From: a virus
DNA length: 26,911 bases
Direction: 5' to 3' (one strand)
Virus record (IMG/VR): IMGVR_UViG_3300044956_000763
Span: 1 to 26,911 of that record
Positions 1 to 8,796 of the stretch are shown in pieces. A program made the translations under genes and the position numbers. Within the stretch, counting starts at the first letter, position 1, and the number at the start of each line of letters is the position of its first letter. Under the pieces are notes generated by a model, which was given only the letters and a program-made list of their open reading frames with translations, was not told the DNA's origin and searched no databases.

Positions 1-150
1 GGTACTTCCTAGCAGTTACACAATGCGGGTGGCAACTGCGCGCCGTACTTTTAGAGTAAAACTGTACCGTTTAGTACAACGGCTTAATAGACGGGAATCA
101 GAAAAAGCCCTGATAATAAGAAAAAAAGCAAAAAAAGGATACTTACGGAT

Positions 151-786
151 ATGTCCGCAGTCAGTCAGGCAAGTTCTCCAAGGTTGGAGCAATTAACTGG
201 AATACCCGCGAATACAATAAGGGATTGGCAAGCTCGTGGGTGGGTGCCCAAGAACCCGACCGAGGTAGAGGGAATAAGGGCGATTTGCCAGACGTTGAAG
301 GAACACGCTGGCAGAGGGGCAAATAAATCAAAAGACCTTGAAGAAGCCAAGTTAAAGTTAACGGAGGCACAGAGAGAGAAGATAGAGCTAAATTTAGCCG
401 TTACGCGGGGGGAGCTGGTCAGGGCTAGTGAAGTAGTGGCAAGTTGGAGCAATTATGTAATTGCCACTAAGACTAAATTGTTAGCTTTACCGACTAAATT
501 AGCTTACGAATTAGCAGGGATTAACGACCCGATAAAGCTACAGAATAGACTAGAAGAGGAAATTAATGAAGTTTTAACAGAATTAAGTGATGGAAGATTT
601 ATTAACGGCACACGAACTATTGAGGAAAGCAGCAAAATTGTTCAAACCGCCGCCCCGATTGACGGTGAGCAGTTGGGCGGACAAGCACAGGAAGTTAAGC
701 CCCGAAGCAAGCGCAGAACCAGGACAGTGGCGGACAAGCCGAGCGGAGTACCAACGCGGAATAATGGACGCGGTGAACCACAATGA
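151..786 (+). CDS. terS: Terminase small subunit (Nu1-like)
   Basis: Recognises the phage DNA and recruits the large terminase for packaging. Residues about 9-40 look like a helix-turn-helix (LEQLTGIPANTIRDWQARG), followed by a charged helical segment (about 60-95) and a stretch with ALPTKLAYELAG, which matches the usual layout of Nu1-like small subunits. The start at 151 has AAGGA at 135-139 upstream. Upstream bases 1-150 hold a short inverted repeat (CCGTT/AACGG, 67-82) but no convincing promoter. The family-like part ends near residue 147. The remaining roughly 64 residues are basic and low in complexity and lie over the start of the large terminase gene in another frame, so they may be a read-through extension. 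Family call is fairly firm; the true C-terminus is uncertain. Confidence 0.85.
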   Translation: MSAVSQASSPRLEQLTGIPANTIRDWQARGWVPKNPTEVEGIRAICQTLKEHAGRGANKSKDLEEAKLKLTEAQREKIELNLAVTRGELVRASEVVASWSNYVIATKTKLLALPTKLAYELAGINDPIKLQNRLEEEINEVLTELSDGRFINGTRTIEESSKIVQTAAPIDGEQLGGQAQEVKPRSKRRTRTVADKPSGVPTRNNGRGEPQ

Positions 787-2437
787 AATCGTGGTCGTAA
801 TGAGCAGCGCTCAAGTAGGGAAATCTGAGGTCGGGCTAAACACCGCAGCGTACTTTATGCACCACGAACCAAGTCCAATATTAGTTTTAAATCCTACCCT
901 TGAAATGGCGGAAACTTGGAGTAAAGACCGTCTCAGTCCGATGGTACGGGATTCTCCTGTTCTCAAGGGATTGATAGACCCGAGGGCAAGAGCTTCGGGT
1001 AACACCCTGTTGCATAAAAATTTTCCAGGGGGGCATATTACCCTTGCTGGTGCTAACAGTGCAGCATCTTTGGCAAGCCGACCAATACGGGTAATTATTG
1101 CGGATGAGGTTGACCGGTATCCGTTCAGTGCTGGCAACGAAGGGGACCCCTTGGCTCTGGCAGTAAAGCGGACAACTACGTTTTGGAATCGTAGGGTATT
1201 GATGGTCAGCACCCCCACGGTTAAAGGGGCTTCTAGGATTGAATTTTGGTTTGAGAAAAGTGACCAGCGCAGGTATTTTGTGCCGTGTCCCCACTGCGGA
1301 CAAGAACAGTATTTAAAGTGGAGGCAGGTGCAATGGGAAAAGAATCATCCAGAATCGGCTTGGTATGAGTGCGAGGCTTGCCGAGGCAAAATCCAGAACG
1401 GCGATAAGCCCGAAATGTTGCGGCGAGGGAAGTGGGTGGCTACAGCCGAGAGCAATATTGCAGGTTTTCACCTCAATGAACTTTATTCCCCTTGGAGGAA
1501 ATTCGGAGAAGTTGCGGCTGACTTTATAAAAGCCAAGGACAACCCCGAGCTACTTAAAGTCTGGACTAATACCAGTTTAGGGGAATCATTTGAGGAAGAG
1601 GAAGGAAATCAGCTAGAGTGGCACACGCTTGCCGCCCGAGCCGAACCCTATCAAGTATTGACCGTTCCCGAGGGAGGGCTATTGCTGACGGCGGGGGTAG
1701 ACGTGCAAGCCGATAGGTTAGCCGTAGCTATTTGGGCATGGGGAGAAGGTGAGGAAAGCTGGTTGATTTATTGGATTGAACTTTATGGCGACCCCGAGGC
1801 AGAGGAGGTCTGGAAGCAATTGGATTTAATCCTAGATGGCGATTATCACCATGCCCTAGGATTTGACCTAAAAATTACCGCCGCCGCAATCGATACGGGC
1901 TTTAAGCCGCAAGCCGTCTATAACTACGTCAGGGCTTCAACTAAAAACCTTTTTGCTATTAAAGGGATGTCGACCCCGGGACGACCTATTTTAGGAAGTC
2001 CTACTTACCAAGAAGTTAACTATAAAGGACAGAAAGTTAAAAAAGGTATTCGTTTGTGGCCGATAGGGGTTGACGTGATTAAGGGAATTCTCTACGGGCG
2101 GCTTAAGATTACTCTCAAGGGGGCGGGTTATGTCCATTTTCCGATAGGAATACCAGAAGAATTTTACGACCAGTTAACCGCCGAAAAGCAGGTTACTCGC
2201 TATTTGAAAGGGTATCCTAAGCAGGAGTGGATTAAGGTTAAAAAGCGTAATGAAGCCCTAGATATTTTTGTCTATGCCTACGCTGCGGCGGTAGGAGCAG
2301 GAATAGCTCGCTATAACTTCAAAGCCCTGCTTAATAGCTTGCTCCCTAAAGAAGAAGCCCCCGAAGCCTCACCCGAGCCGCCCAAAAAATGGATTAATCC
2401 TAATCGTGGTCGCGGCAACTTTGCCCAGAGGTGGTAA
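587..2437 (+). CDS. terL: Terminase large subunit (GpA family)
   Basis: ATPase and nuclease that cuts concatemeric DNA and drives it into the prohead. The N-terminus (SSWADKHRKLSPEASAEPG) is typical of GpA-type terminases. A Walker A-like SAQVGKSE lies at about residues 74-81 and Walker B VIIADEVD at 169-176. A CxxC...CxxC pair (C234, C237, C262, C265) suggests a zinc-binding insert. Nuclease aspartates are likely D372 (GVDVQ), D436 (IDTG) and D559 (NEALD). Length 616 is usual. The start is GTG 587 or the adjacent ATG 590; neither has a clear Shine-Dalgarno. It must start here because the conserved N-terminus begins at once, so it overlaps the small subunit gene by about 200 bases in a different frame. 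Confidence 0.95.
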   Translation: MMEDLLTAHELLRKAAKLFKPPPRLTVSSWADKHRKLSPEASAEPGQWRTSRAEYQRGIMDAVNHNEIVVVMSSAQVGKSEVGLNTAAYFMHHEPSPILVLNPTLEMAETWSKDRLSPMVRDSPVLKGLIDPRARASGNTLLHKNFPGGHITLAGANSAASLASRPIRVIIADEVDRYPFSAGNEGDPLALAVKRTTTFWNRRVLMVSTPTVKGASRIEFWFEKSDQRRYFVPCPHCGQEQYLKWRQVQWEKNHPESAWYECEACRGKIQNGDKPEMLRRGKWVATAESNIAGFHLNELYSPWRKFGEVAADFIKAKDNPELLKVWTNTSLGESFEEEEGNQLEWHTLAARAEPYQVLTVPEGGLLLTAGVDVQADRLAVAIWAWGEGEESWLIYWIELYGDPEAEEVWKQLDLILDGDYHHALGFDLKITAAAIDTGFKPQAVYNYVRASTKNLFAIKGMSTPGRPILGSPTYQEVNYKGQKVKKGIRLWPIGVDVIKGILYGRLKITLKGAGYVHFPIGIPEEFYDQLTAEKQVTRYLKGYPKQEWIKVKKRNEALDIFVYAYAAAVGAGIARYNFKALLNSLLPKEEAPEASPEPPKKWINPNRGRGNFAQRW

Positions 2438-2459
2438 GCTAGAAAAAAACACTTGTATT

Positions 2460-3029
2460 ATGCGGTTAAATACTCCTTTTCAGATAGTAATAGGCGACCA
2501 TGTGGCATGGCGGTCGGGCGATATTTTCATCACTGATAACCAAGGCAAGGCGTTACCGCTTGACCCCGCCACCCATACCCTAACTTGGAAGTTTGGGAAG
2601 GAAGGCAGTAGTTTTGAGTTGACCTCGACTCAGGTAGATAGCGACTATTTAACCGTAATTCCCACCGCTACCAGTCAAGACCTAACCGCAGGGGATTATT
2701 ACTATCACGTTCTTGCCACCGTAGAGGGGGAGACTAAATTTATTTTTGCTGGCACTATGAAAGTAGTTGCCGCGATAGCAGAAGGCACAGACGCTAGAAC
2801 CTCGACTCAAAAGCTTCTAGACGCGGTTAACGCTGCTATTCAGACCATTCTAGACGGTGGAGCCGTACAGAGTTACTCAATCAAGGGCAGAAACCTTGCT
2901 AGGATGGGTATGGGCGAATTGATGGCTTTGCGAGACCAGTTAAAGGTAGAGGTAGCCCGAGAGAAGTCTGCTGAGAGTATTGCCCAAGGGTTGGGCGACC
3001 CGCGTAAATTATATGTGAGGTTCAGGTAA
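2460..3029 (+). CDS. Putative head-tail joining protein with Ig-like N-terminus
   Basis: The 189-residue protein seems to have two parts. Residues 1-105 are beta-rich, with alternating hydrophobic strands (GDIFITDNQG, HTLTWKFG, GDYYYHVLATVEG), like the Ig-like N-terminal domain of baseplate or neck proteins. Residues about 120-189 are helical and contain VQSYSIKGRNLARMGMGELMALRDQL, which resembles the small gpW-type head-tail joining proteins found between terminase and portal genes. The position between terL and portal supports that role. The ATG at 2460 lies 22 bases after the terL stop; a GTG at 2406 would extend it into terL and is less likely. It ends at TAATG, sharing one base with the portal start. 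Domain naming is by pattern only. Confidence 0.6.
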   Translation: MRLNTPFQIVIGDHVAWRSGDIFITDNQGKALPLDPATHTLTWKFGKEGSSFELTSTQVDSDYLTVIPTATSQDLTAGDYYYHVLATVEGETKFIFAGTMKVVAAIAEGTDARTSTQKLLDAVNAAIQTILDGGAVQSYSIKGRNLARMGMGELMALRDQLKVEVAREKSAESIAQGLGDPRKLYVRFR

Positions 3030-5719
3030 TGAGCTTTTGGGATGATTGGCTAAAAAGAAAAGAAAAGCCAAAAACCCGCTCCTATCAGGGGGCGGTGTTT
3101 AATCGTCTTAGCTCTGATTGGCTTGTTTCGGGTGCCTCTGCTGATTCCGAAATTCTATCCGCGCTACGTCCTCTCCGAAATCGCTCCCGAGACCTGTGCC
3201 GAAATAACGATTACGCTAAGGGAGCAGTCCGCACAATTGTTAATAATGTGGTTGGGCAGGGGATTAAGTTGCAGTCTCAGGTCAGGAAGCAACGGGGGCA
3301 AGCCTACGATGACCGCACTAACGAACAAATTGAAGAAGCCTGGGTAGAGTGGGGAGACGCGCTGTATTGCCACACCGCCGGGCGGCTATGCTTTAGCGAT
3401 ATCGAACGGTTACTAGTCCGCTCCTTAGTGGAGTCAGGGGAAGTTTTAATTAGGATTGTTAGGCGCTCTTTTGGGGGGAGTCCAATTCCCCTCGCCCTAG
3501 AGATTATCGAATCTGACCAACTTTGTGACGACTACTCCGTAGGGCAAGGGACGGGAGGGAAAATCAGGATGGGGGTAGAGGTAGACGATTGGCAACGACC
3601 TATCGGCTATTGGCTTTATCCGTATCACCCTGGTGATTATCAATTTAGTCAAAGCTACGCCGATGGGCGACTACTAAGAATCCCTGCTGATGAAATCTTG
3701 CATCTTTTCCTCTGTGACCGACCAGGGCAAACCCGAGGGATTCCGTGGTTTCACGCCGCTTTAATGCGTTTGCGGAATATGGGAGGCTATGAGGAAGCTG
3801 AATTAATAGCCGCCCGAGCGCAAGCAGCCGTCATGGGGTTTATTCAGACTGCGGACGGGGACAATCTTTCCCAAGGGGTAGAGGCGGGTAATAGGCTCTA
3901 TAATCTGGAACCTGGAGCTATAGAAGTTCTTGCCCCAGGGGAAACCTTCGCAGGGTTTGCCCCGACTAGACCTAATCAAGGTTTTGACCCTTTTGTTAGG
4001 ATGATGCTTCGGGGGGTGGCCGCAAGTCTAGGGCTATCCTACGAAAGTTTAAGCCGAGATTACTCGAATACTTCCTACTCTTCAGCCAGAACCTCCTTAA
4101 TTGAGGAGAGAGATAATTATCGAATCCTACAGGACTGGTTAATTAAAAATCTGCACAAACGAATTTTTAAGATTTGGTTGCAAAGTGCCGTCCTATCGGG
4201 AAGGTTGAATCTGAAGGGCTACGACTTAAACCCCGCGCATTACCACAAGGACAAATGGACGGCTCGGGGGTGGCAGTGGGTAGACCCCCAGAACGAGGTA
4301 GCTGCGCACAAGGAGGCCATAAAAGCGGGATTCACCTCAATCACGCAGGTAATCGCCCAAACTGGGGGCGATTTAGAGGATATTCTCAAAGAGCGCCGCA
4401 GGGAATTAGATTTAGCCGAAACCTTAGAACTCGGATTTGATACGACCATCGCCGCAGGGGGAGAAGAGGAGCAGCCAGCCGAAGGGGAGGAATCGGCACC
4501 CATCGCCGAAGGATTAACCCCTCTCCGCTCTTACGAACGGGCAATTAGGGCTAAACAGTGTAAAAAAGGGATAAGCTGCGGAAACGCCTGTATTGCTAAG
4601 GATAAGGTTTGCAAGCAATCAATCCCGCCCGAGCAAAAAGAAAATAAGAAGAAATTAATTAAAAAACTAGCTAAAAAGCCTTTAGTCTACAAATCGACTA
4701 AAAAGGCGGGAACAATTGCAGAAATAGACCCCGCAGAAATTTTAGTAGACCCTAAGCGATTCCAGTACAAGATTGTTGGCGAACATACTGCTACTGGCTC
4801 GGTGGGGAGCTTAGCAGGTGTCAAAAAATATGACCCCAACCTAGCGGGTATCTTACAGGTTTGGCAGGACCCCGCGGACGGCAAGACCTATGTGGTCAAC
4901 GGTCACAACCGATTAGATTTAGCTAAAAAGTTGGGAGCGGAAAAGGTCGCCGTGCGCTATCTAGACGTTGAGACAGACAAGGAAGCCCGAGCGGTGGGGG
5001 CAGTAACCAATATTGCCGAAGGGCGAGGCAATGCCCTAGATGCGGCTAAATTTTTTAAGGATACGGGATTAAGCAGAGAAGATTTAGTTAAGAAGGGAAT
5101 CCCTATGAGGGAAGCTATAGCCGAAGACGGGTTAGCACTTTCTCAGCTAGAAAATAGTCTATTCAGAAAAGTCATTGATGGGGAAATCTCTATCAATCAA
5201 GGGGCTATTATCGGGGGTTCTGGACTGGACAGCCCTAAACAAATAGCCCTGTACGAATTGGCAGAGAAGGAGAGCAAGCGGAGGAATGTCTCCGATATTT
5301 TCCTTAAGGAGCTTGCTGATACGGTTAAATCTTCAGAGGAATCTATCTCTTTTGAAACTGACTTGTTTGGCAACGCGGAGATAGTTGGTTCAACCGCTAT
5401 AGAGAAATCTCACTTACAAGCTCAAGTCAAAAAGCGATTAGCCCGAGAGAAACGGTTATTCGGATTAGTCAGCAAAAGCAAAGCCGCAACCGAACTACAA
5501 AAAGCAGGGAATTTAATCAACCAGTCTACAAGTAAAGAAATTTCAAAAGAAGCAGCAACAACTTTACAAATTTTTGACCAACTCAAAAACCTATCGGGTC
5601 CTATATCAAAAGCACTTAATTCAGGCGCGGATAGAATACTAAAAGGAGAATCTGCCAAAAAGGTTGAGGACGAAATTTTTGAGGAAATTAAAAAATTAGT
5701 AATATTGGAGGTTAAGTGA
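3029..5719 (+). CDS. Lambda-type portal fused to ParB-like domain
   Basis: The first 480 or so residues are a lambda-family portal: RSRDLCRNNDYAKGAVRTIVNNVVGQGI near residue 50, LEIIESDQLC, GRPGQTRGIPWFHAAL-like middle, and SLSRDYSNTSYSSARTSLIEE. The portal forms the ring through which DNA enters the head. Lambda-type portals are usually about 500-550 residues; this one has about 390 extra. The extra part opens with a four-cysteine motif (C511, C517, C521, C528), then a lysine-rich linker, then a ParB/Srx-like domain (about 565-665, with ILVDP and VVNGHNRLDLAKKLG). A helical tail follows, in the style of polyvalent DdrB-like ParB proteins. It overlaps the next gene by TGATG. Portal assignment is firm; the extension's activity is unknown. 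Confidence 0.9.
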   Translation: MSFWDDWLKRKEKPKTRSYQGAVFNRLSSDWLVSGASADSEILSALRPLRNRSRDLCRNNDYAKGAVRTIVNNVVGQGIKLQSQVRKQRGQAYDDRTNEQIEEAWVEWGDALYCHTAGRLCFSDIERLLVRSLVESGEVLIRIVRRSFGGSPIPLALEIIESDQLCDDYSVGQGTGGKIRMGVEVDDWQRPIGYWLYPYHPGDYQFSQSYADGRLLRIPADEILHLFLCDRPGQTRGIPWFHAALMRLRNMGGYEEAELIAARAQAAVMGFIQTADGDNLSQGVEAGNRLYNLEPGAIEVLAPGETFAGFAPTRPNQGFDPFVRMMLRGVAASLGLSYESLSRDYSNTSYSSARTSLIEERDNYRILQDWLIKNLHKRIFKIWLQSAVLSGRLNLKGYDLNPAHYHKDKWTARGWQWVDPQNEVAAHKEAIKAGFTSITQVIAQTGGDLEDILKERRRELDLAETLELGFDTTIAAGGEEEQPAEGEESAPIAEGLTPLRSYERAIRAKQCKKGISCGNACIAKDKVCKQSIPPEQKENKKKLIKKLAKKPLVYKSTKKAGTIAEIDPAEILVDPKRFQYKIVGEHTATGSVGSLAGVKKYDPNLAGILQVWQDPADGKTYVVNGHNRLDLAKKLGAEKVAVRYLDVETDKEARAVGAVTNIAEGRGNALDAAKFFKDTGLSREDLVKKGIPMREAIAEDGLALSQLENSLFRKVIDGEISINQGAIIGGSGLDSPKQIALYELAEKESKRRNVSDIFLKELADTVKSSEESISFETDLFGNAEIVGSTAIEKSHLQAQVKKRLAREKRLFGLVSKSKAATELQKAGNLINQSTSKEISKEAATTLQIFDQLKNLSGPISKALNSGADRILKGESAKKVEDEIFEEIKKLVILEVK

Positions 5720-7557
5720 TGGAATCGGTATTAAATGAGCAGGAAAAAAGTAGGATTTTAAACGAATTAAAATATGCTGTTTTTACAGGTAATTTACGGT
5801 ATGTTTCTGAAGAAAATGAAAAAACAGCCTTAGATAGAGGATTTACTTTAGTTCCTAATCTAATTAGGAGTGCTAAAAATTGTAACGTAGGTATTTCCTG
5901 CGGGGGGAGTTGTATCTCTTCTAAAAAGGTGTGTTCCGCGTCTTTGCCCGAGGGAATGCAGGATAAAAAAGCAGCGTTAGCAGCAGCCGTATCCACCGTA
6001 TCCACGACAGACCGAGGGAGCTACAAGCAACTTATAGCGGCGGGGCAATCCGTAACTGACCGCTACGTTAAGGAGGGGAGGTTAGGGGAATTTTCTAGTC
6101 TTTATCAGGAGTTGCAAGCCATAGGCACCGCCGCCTTAACCGAGAACCTTGACGCAAAACTAGATAAGTTAGAGGTAATCGTTGAGGGGAGCGGCAACCC
6201 GCAAGCGATTAAGCAATCAATCAGGGATTTTTACGCGCTAACAGGGGAGATGAGCTCTGAAACCCTAGAGGCGGTGGTTATCTCTGATAAACGGCCTATG
6301 GCTTCAGTAGGTGGGGGATTTATTGAGGTGGGGGATGACCGCTCCGATATCTTCCACGAAGCAGCCCACCATATTGAAGCCGATACGGATATTTATTTAG
6401 CCGCTAAGCAATGGCGGGATAGTCGGGCTATAGGTCCCGCTAAACCTTTAGCCGAAATAACGGGAATTTCTGAATACGGCGATGAGGAAGCCGTACCAGG
6501 CAATTTTATCAACCCCTACGTAGGCAAAGTTTACTACGGCGAAGACTCTACCGAGGTCGTGTCCGTAGGGCTAGAACACTTTAGCAATACTCAGGCAATG
6601 CGCACGCTGTACCAGGGCGACCGTGAACACTTCGACTTAATGGTAGGTATTCTCGCCACCCAAGGGCAAAGACAACGGTTTGCTGGGCTATACTCTACCC
6701 GTAGCTACTACAGAAATAAACCCCCAAAGCCCAAAAACTGTAAAAAGGGGATAAGCTGCGGTAATGCGTGTATTTCTGCAACTAAAACTTGTCGAAAAAC
6801 CCTAGACGCTACGGCAAAAAAAACTAAAAAAACACTAGAGAAGATAGTCAAAAAAACACCGCCTAAATTAAACCGAGCGAACTATAACGAGATGATTGCT
6901 GTAGGTAAAGAGATTTTAGACGGTGCTTTAGCTAAATCTTCTTCGGCAACCAAAATTTATTACAACGTGACTAACGAGTTAAAAGACCGCATAAAAGCCT
7001 CTGGGTTTGACGTTGAAGAGTGGGTAGAAACAATTACCTATACAGATGCTCAGGGAAATAAACTAAGTGTTCCTGAAGAAAGTTCGTTTAAAAGCGTGCT
7101 TTTTGACGCTGCTATTTTAGCAGGCACTGCCCCCAGTCTAGAAAAGGCAAGATACGATTCAAAATCACGCGCTTTTGCTAATGAAGATTCTATTACGGTT
7201 TCCGAATTAAATTTTAAGTCAGAAATTTTCCATGAGTTTGCGCATCATGTCGAGGATTCCGATTTTGATGCGGCGGTAGCAACTCGACAATGGAGGGATT
7301 CTCGTGCGAGTAGCGATGACCTAGTTCTCATGCGAGAACTTACTGGAAACCCAAACTATCGCGATTCTGAAGTGGGGTATCGTGGGAATTACGTTCATCC
7401 GTATGTGGGCAAGGTGTACCAAAATAGCGGGGCTACTGAAGTGCTATCGGTAGGGTTTGAACACTTGGCAGGGCCTATGTCGTTTAATCGCCTTTTGAAT
7501 CAAGACAGAGAACATTTAGAGCTTATACTAGGATTAATTGCTACAAGGACTCCGTAA
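5719..7557 (+). CDS. Tandem HExxH metallopeptidase-like protein with two Cys motifs
   Basis: I do not know a named family for this protein. It is built from an internal duplication. Each half has a C-x5-C-x3-C-x6-C motif (C55/61/65/72 and C341/347/351/358), a helical stretch, then a zincin-like site: HEAAHH at 213-218 and HEFAHH at 505-510. Both copies share QWRDSRA after the motif, NPYVGKVY or HPYVGKVY, and TEVVSVGLEH or TEVLSVGFEH; E279 or E286 (and equivalents in copy 2) could be the third zinc ligand. A lone N-terminal 50 residues precede copy 1. ATG 5719 overlaps the portal stop; a GTG at 5716 is possible. The place directly after the portal suggests a head-associated protein, perhaps internal cargo or a maturation enzyme. 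Protease activity is inferred from HExxH only. Confidence 0.7.
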   Translation: MESVLNEQEKSRILNELKYAVFTGNLRYVSEENEKTALDRGFTLVPNLIRSAKNCNVGISCGGSCISSKKVCSASLPEGMQDKKAALAAAVSTVSTTDRGSYKQLIAAGQSVTDRYVKEGRLGEFSSLYQELQAIGTAALTENLDAKLDKLEVIVEGSGNPQAIKQSIRDFYALTGEMSSETLEAVVISDKRPMASVGGGFIEVGDDRSDIFHEAAHHIEADTDIYLAAKQWRDSRAIGPAKPLAEITGISEYGDEEAVPGNFINPYVGKVYYGEDSTEVVSVGLEHFSNTQAMRTLYQGDREHFDLMVGILATQGQRQRFAGLYSTRSYYRNKPPKPKNCKKGISCGNACISATKTCRKTLDATAKKTKKTLEKIVKKTPPKLNRANYNEMIAVGKEILDGALAKSSSATKIYYNVTNELKDRIKASGFDVEEWVETITYTDAQGNKLSVPEESSFKSVLFDAAILAGTAPSLEKARYDSKSRAFANEDSITVSELNFKSEIFHEFAHHVEDSDFDAAVATRQWRDSRASSDDLVLMRELTGNPNYRDSEVGYRGNYVHPYVGKVYQNSGATEVLSVGFEHLAGPMSFNRLLNQDREHLELILGLIATRTP

Positions 7558-7863
7558 ATGCAAATAACGCTAAATCATAACTCCTCTAGCACCGTTACTT
7601 TAACCACCGAGCATGACGACCGAGACGCTTGGACGGCAGTTAAGCTGACAGTTGACCCCCCCGAAGCCGAGGCAGAAATTAAAGCCGATTTAGAGAAAGA
7701 GGCACTTTATGGCCACTACGGGCATTATGTGGACCTTTTTGGGAAAACCACCAACCTTGACCTACAAGCCGCCGTTCACAAGATGGGAAAATTTACCCTT
7801 ATCGCAATTGAGCCACGGATTGAAGCAGACCCTAATTTCCCCCCAGAAGGAGCCGTATCATGA
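7558..7863 (+). CDS. Hypothetical protein, 101 aa, in head gene cluster
   Basis: Not recognised. It is an acidic 101-residue protein with a beta-rich first third (ITLNHNSSSTVTLTTEHDD) and a helical middle that includes a GHYGHYVDLFG segment. No signal peptide or membrane segment is visible. It starts immediately after the stop of the metallopeptidase-like gene (TAAATG) and overlaps the next gene by ATGA, so it is translationally coupled within the head operon. No clear Shine-Dalgarno precedes it, consistent with coupling. It may be a small head or regulatory partner of its neighbours; nothing in the sequence proves this. Confidence 0.7.
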   Translation: MQITLNHNSSSTVTLTTEHDDRDAWTAVKLTVDPPEAEAEIKADLEKEALYGHYGHYVDLFGKTTNLDLQAAVHKMGKFTLIAIEPRIEADPNFPPEGAVS

Positions 7864-8069
7864 CCGAAGCCCAACTATTAGCTCTAGAAGTAGTCGAATC
7901 CGTTTACACTGACGGGGTAGACGCTATCGGAGAACCCACCACCAATGACGCGGGTAATATTGTGGTTAAGTTTCAAGACGGTAACAAGGTCTTGACTGCC
8001 ACGATTTACCCTAACCGAGACTCAAACGATATAGAAATTAAAATGGACAACCCCGAAGTTGCTGCCTAG
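7860..8069 (+). CDS. Hypothetical acidic protein, 69 aa
   Basis: Not recognised. The 69-residue acidic product has a short helix (EAQLLALEVVESVY) followed by beta-strand-like stretches (NIVVKFQDGNKVLTATIYP). It starts in an ATGA overlap with the preceding gene and is the last gene before a strong terminator, so it closes the first head transcription unit. Length and composition are consistent with a small soluble accessory protein. No catalytic motif is visible. Confidence 0.65.
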   Translation: MTEAQLLALEVVESVYTDGVDAIGEPTTNDAGNIVVKFQDGNKVLTATIYPNRDSNDIEIKMDNPEVAA

Positions 8070-8095
8070 AACACACTTACTAAAAAAGATTTTAG

Positions 8096-8124
8096 AAAAA
8101 TCCGTATAATTACGGATTTTTTTT
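8096..8124 (+). terminator. Rho-independent terminator after head unit 1
   Basis: An inverted repeat TCCGTA (8101-8106) and TACGGA (8111-8116) with a TAAT loop is flanked by five A residues on the left and eight T residues on the right (8117-8124). This makes an 11-pair A/T-closed stem with a T tract. It lies 27 bases after the stop of the 69-residue gene. Confidence 0.85.
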
Positions 8125-8205
8125 GCATGGATGCAAATTATATTAATAACAGAAAGAGGGCAAACCACTACACAACAGCCCCACACGCTACAGAGGTAAA
8201 TTAAA

Positions 8206-8796
8206 ATGCTTTTCCAAAATAAAATCAACCAACTCAACGCTACAGTTTCCACAATCAACGCAACCATTGAAGATTTAAGCCGTCAAATAGAAGCCCTACG
8301 GGAGCAAAAACTAGCTCTAGAAACCCACCTTCAGGAGTTAGGTAGTGCCGAAAATGCTGCGGAATCTGCCCTAGTTCAAGTCCAGACCGCTATCAGTATG
8401 ATTCAGGCAATTAGCCCCGACCAGATTGTCACCTTTAAAGATGCAATAACCGCGCTATTTAATACCGATTTACCCACCCTCCCCCCTGTCACCCCAGACC
8501 CCGAACCTAAAAACCCCACCCCTGACGAGGAAAATACCATAATTGTTGAACCAACCCTAGAGGATATGGTAGGGGACAATAATCCCACCATTGCTGACCT
8601 ACTGAAAGAGGAGTACACCAAAACCACCACTAACGGACATCCTGCGTGGATTAAACGCCTAAGCGTAGCCAAACTACGGAAGCTGTGCCAAGAGCGTAAC
8701 CTTGACAGTAATGGCACAAAAGCCGAGCTTATAACCCGTCTTGCTGACTGGGGGCTCCTAGAAGCTGACTTAGTAATCTCAACGATTAGTAAATAG
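8206..8796 (+). CDS. Coiled-coil protein with C-terminal SAP domain
   Basis: The 196-residue protein has three parts. Residues 1-50 are a coiled coil (heptad pattern in IEDLSRQIEALREQKLALE). Residues about 90-120 are a proline- and acid-rich linker (LPPVTPDPEPKNPTPDEE). Residues about 150-187 match a SAP helix-extension-helix domain (LSVAKLRKLCQERNLDSNGT followed by KAELITRLADWG), a fold that binds DNA. It likely forms an oligomer that touches nucleic acid. AGAGG sits 9 bases before the ATG. It lies between two terminators, apart from the main head operon, so it may be a separately expressed accessory gene. A structural role in the head is also possible. Confidence 0.75.
   Translation: MLFQNKINQLNATVSTINATIEDLSRQIEALREQKLALETHLQELGSAENAAESALVQVQTAISMIQAISPDQIVTFKDAITALFNTDLPTLPPVTPDPEPKNPTPDEENTIIVEPTLEDMVGDNNPTIADLLKEEYTKTTTNGHPAWIKRLSVAKLRKLCQERNLDSNGTKAELITRLADWGLLEADLVISTISK

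Noticed and set aside
45-59. 15-base sequence GTACTTTTAGAGTAA at the left edge, found as its reverse complement at 19499-19513.
   Set aside because: In 27 kb about one exact inverted 15-base match is expected by chance, and neither copy has other shared flanks.
8129-8138. GGATGCAAAT also occurs in the hairpin loop at 25473-25482.
   Set aside because: A 10-base repeat is expected many times by chance in a window of this size.
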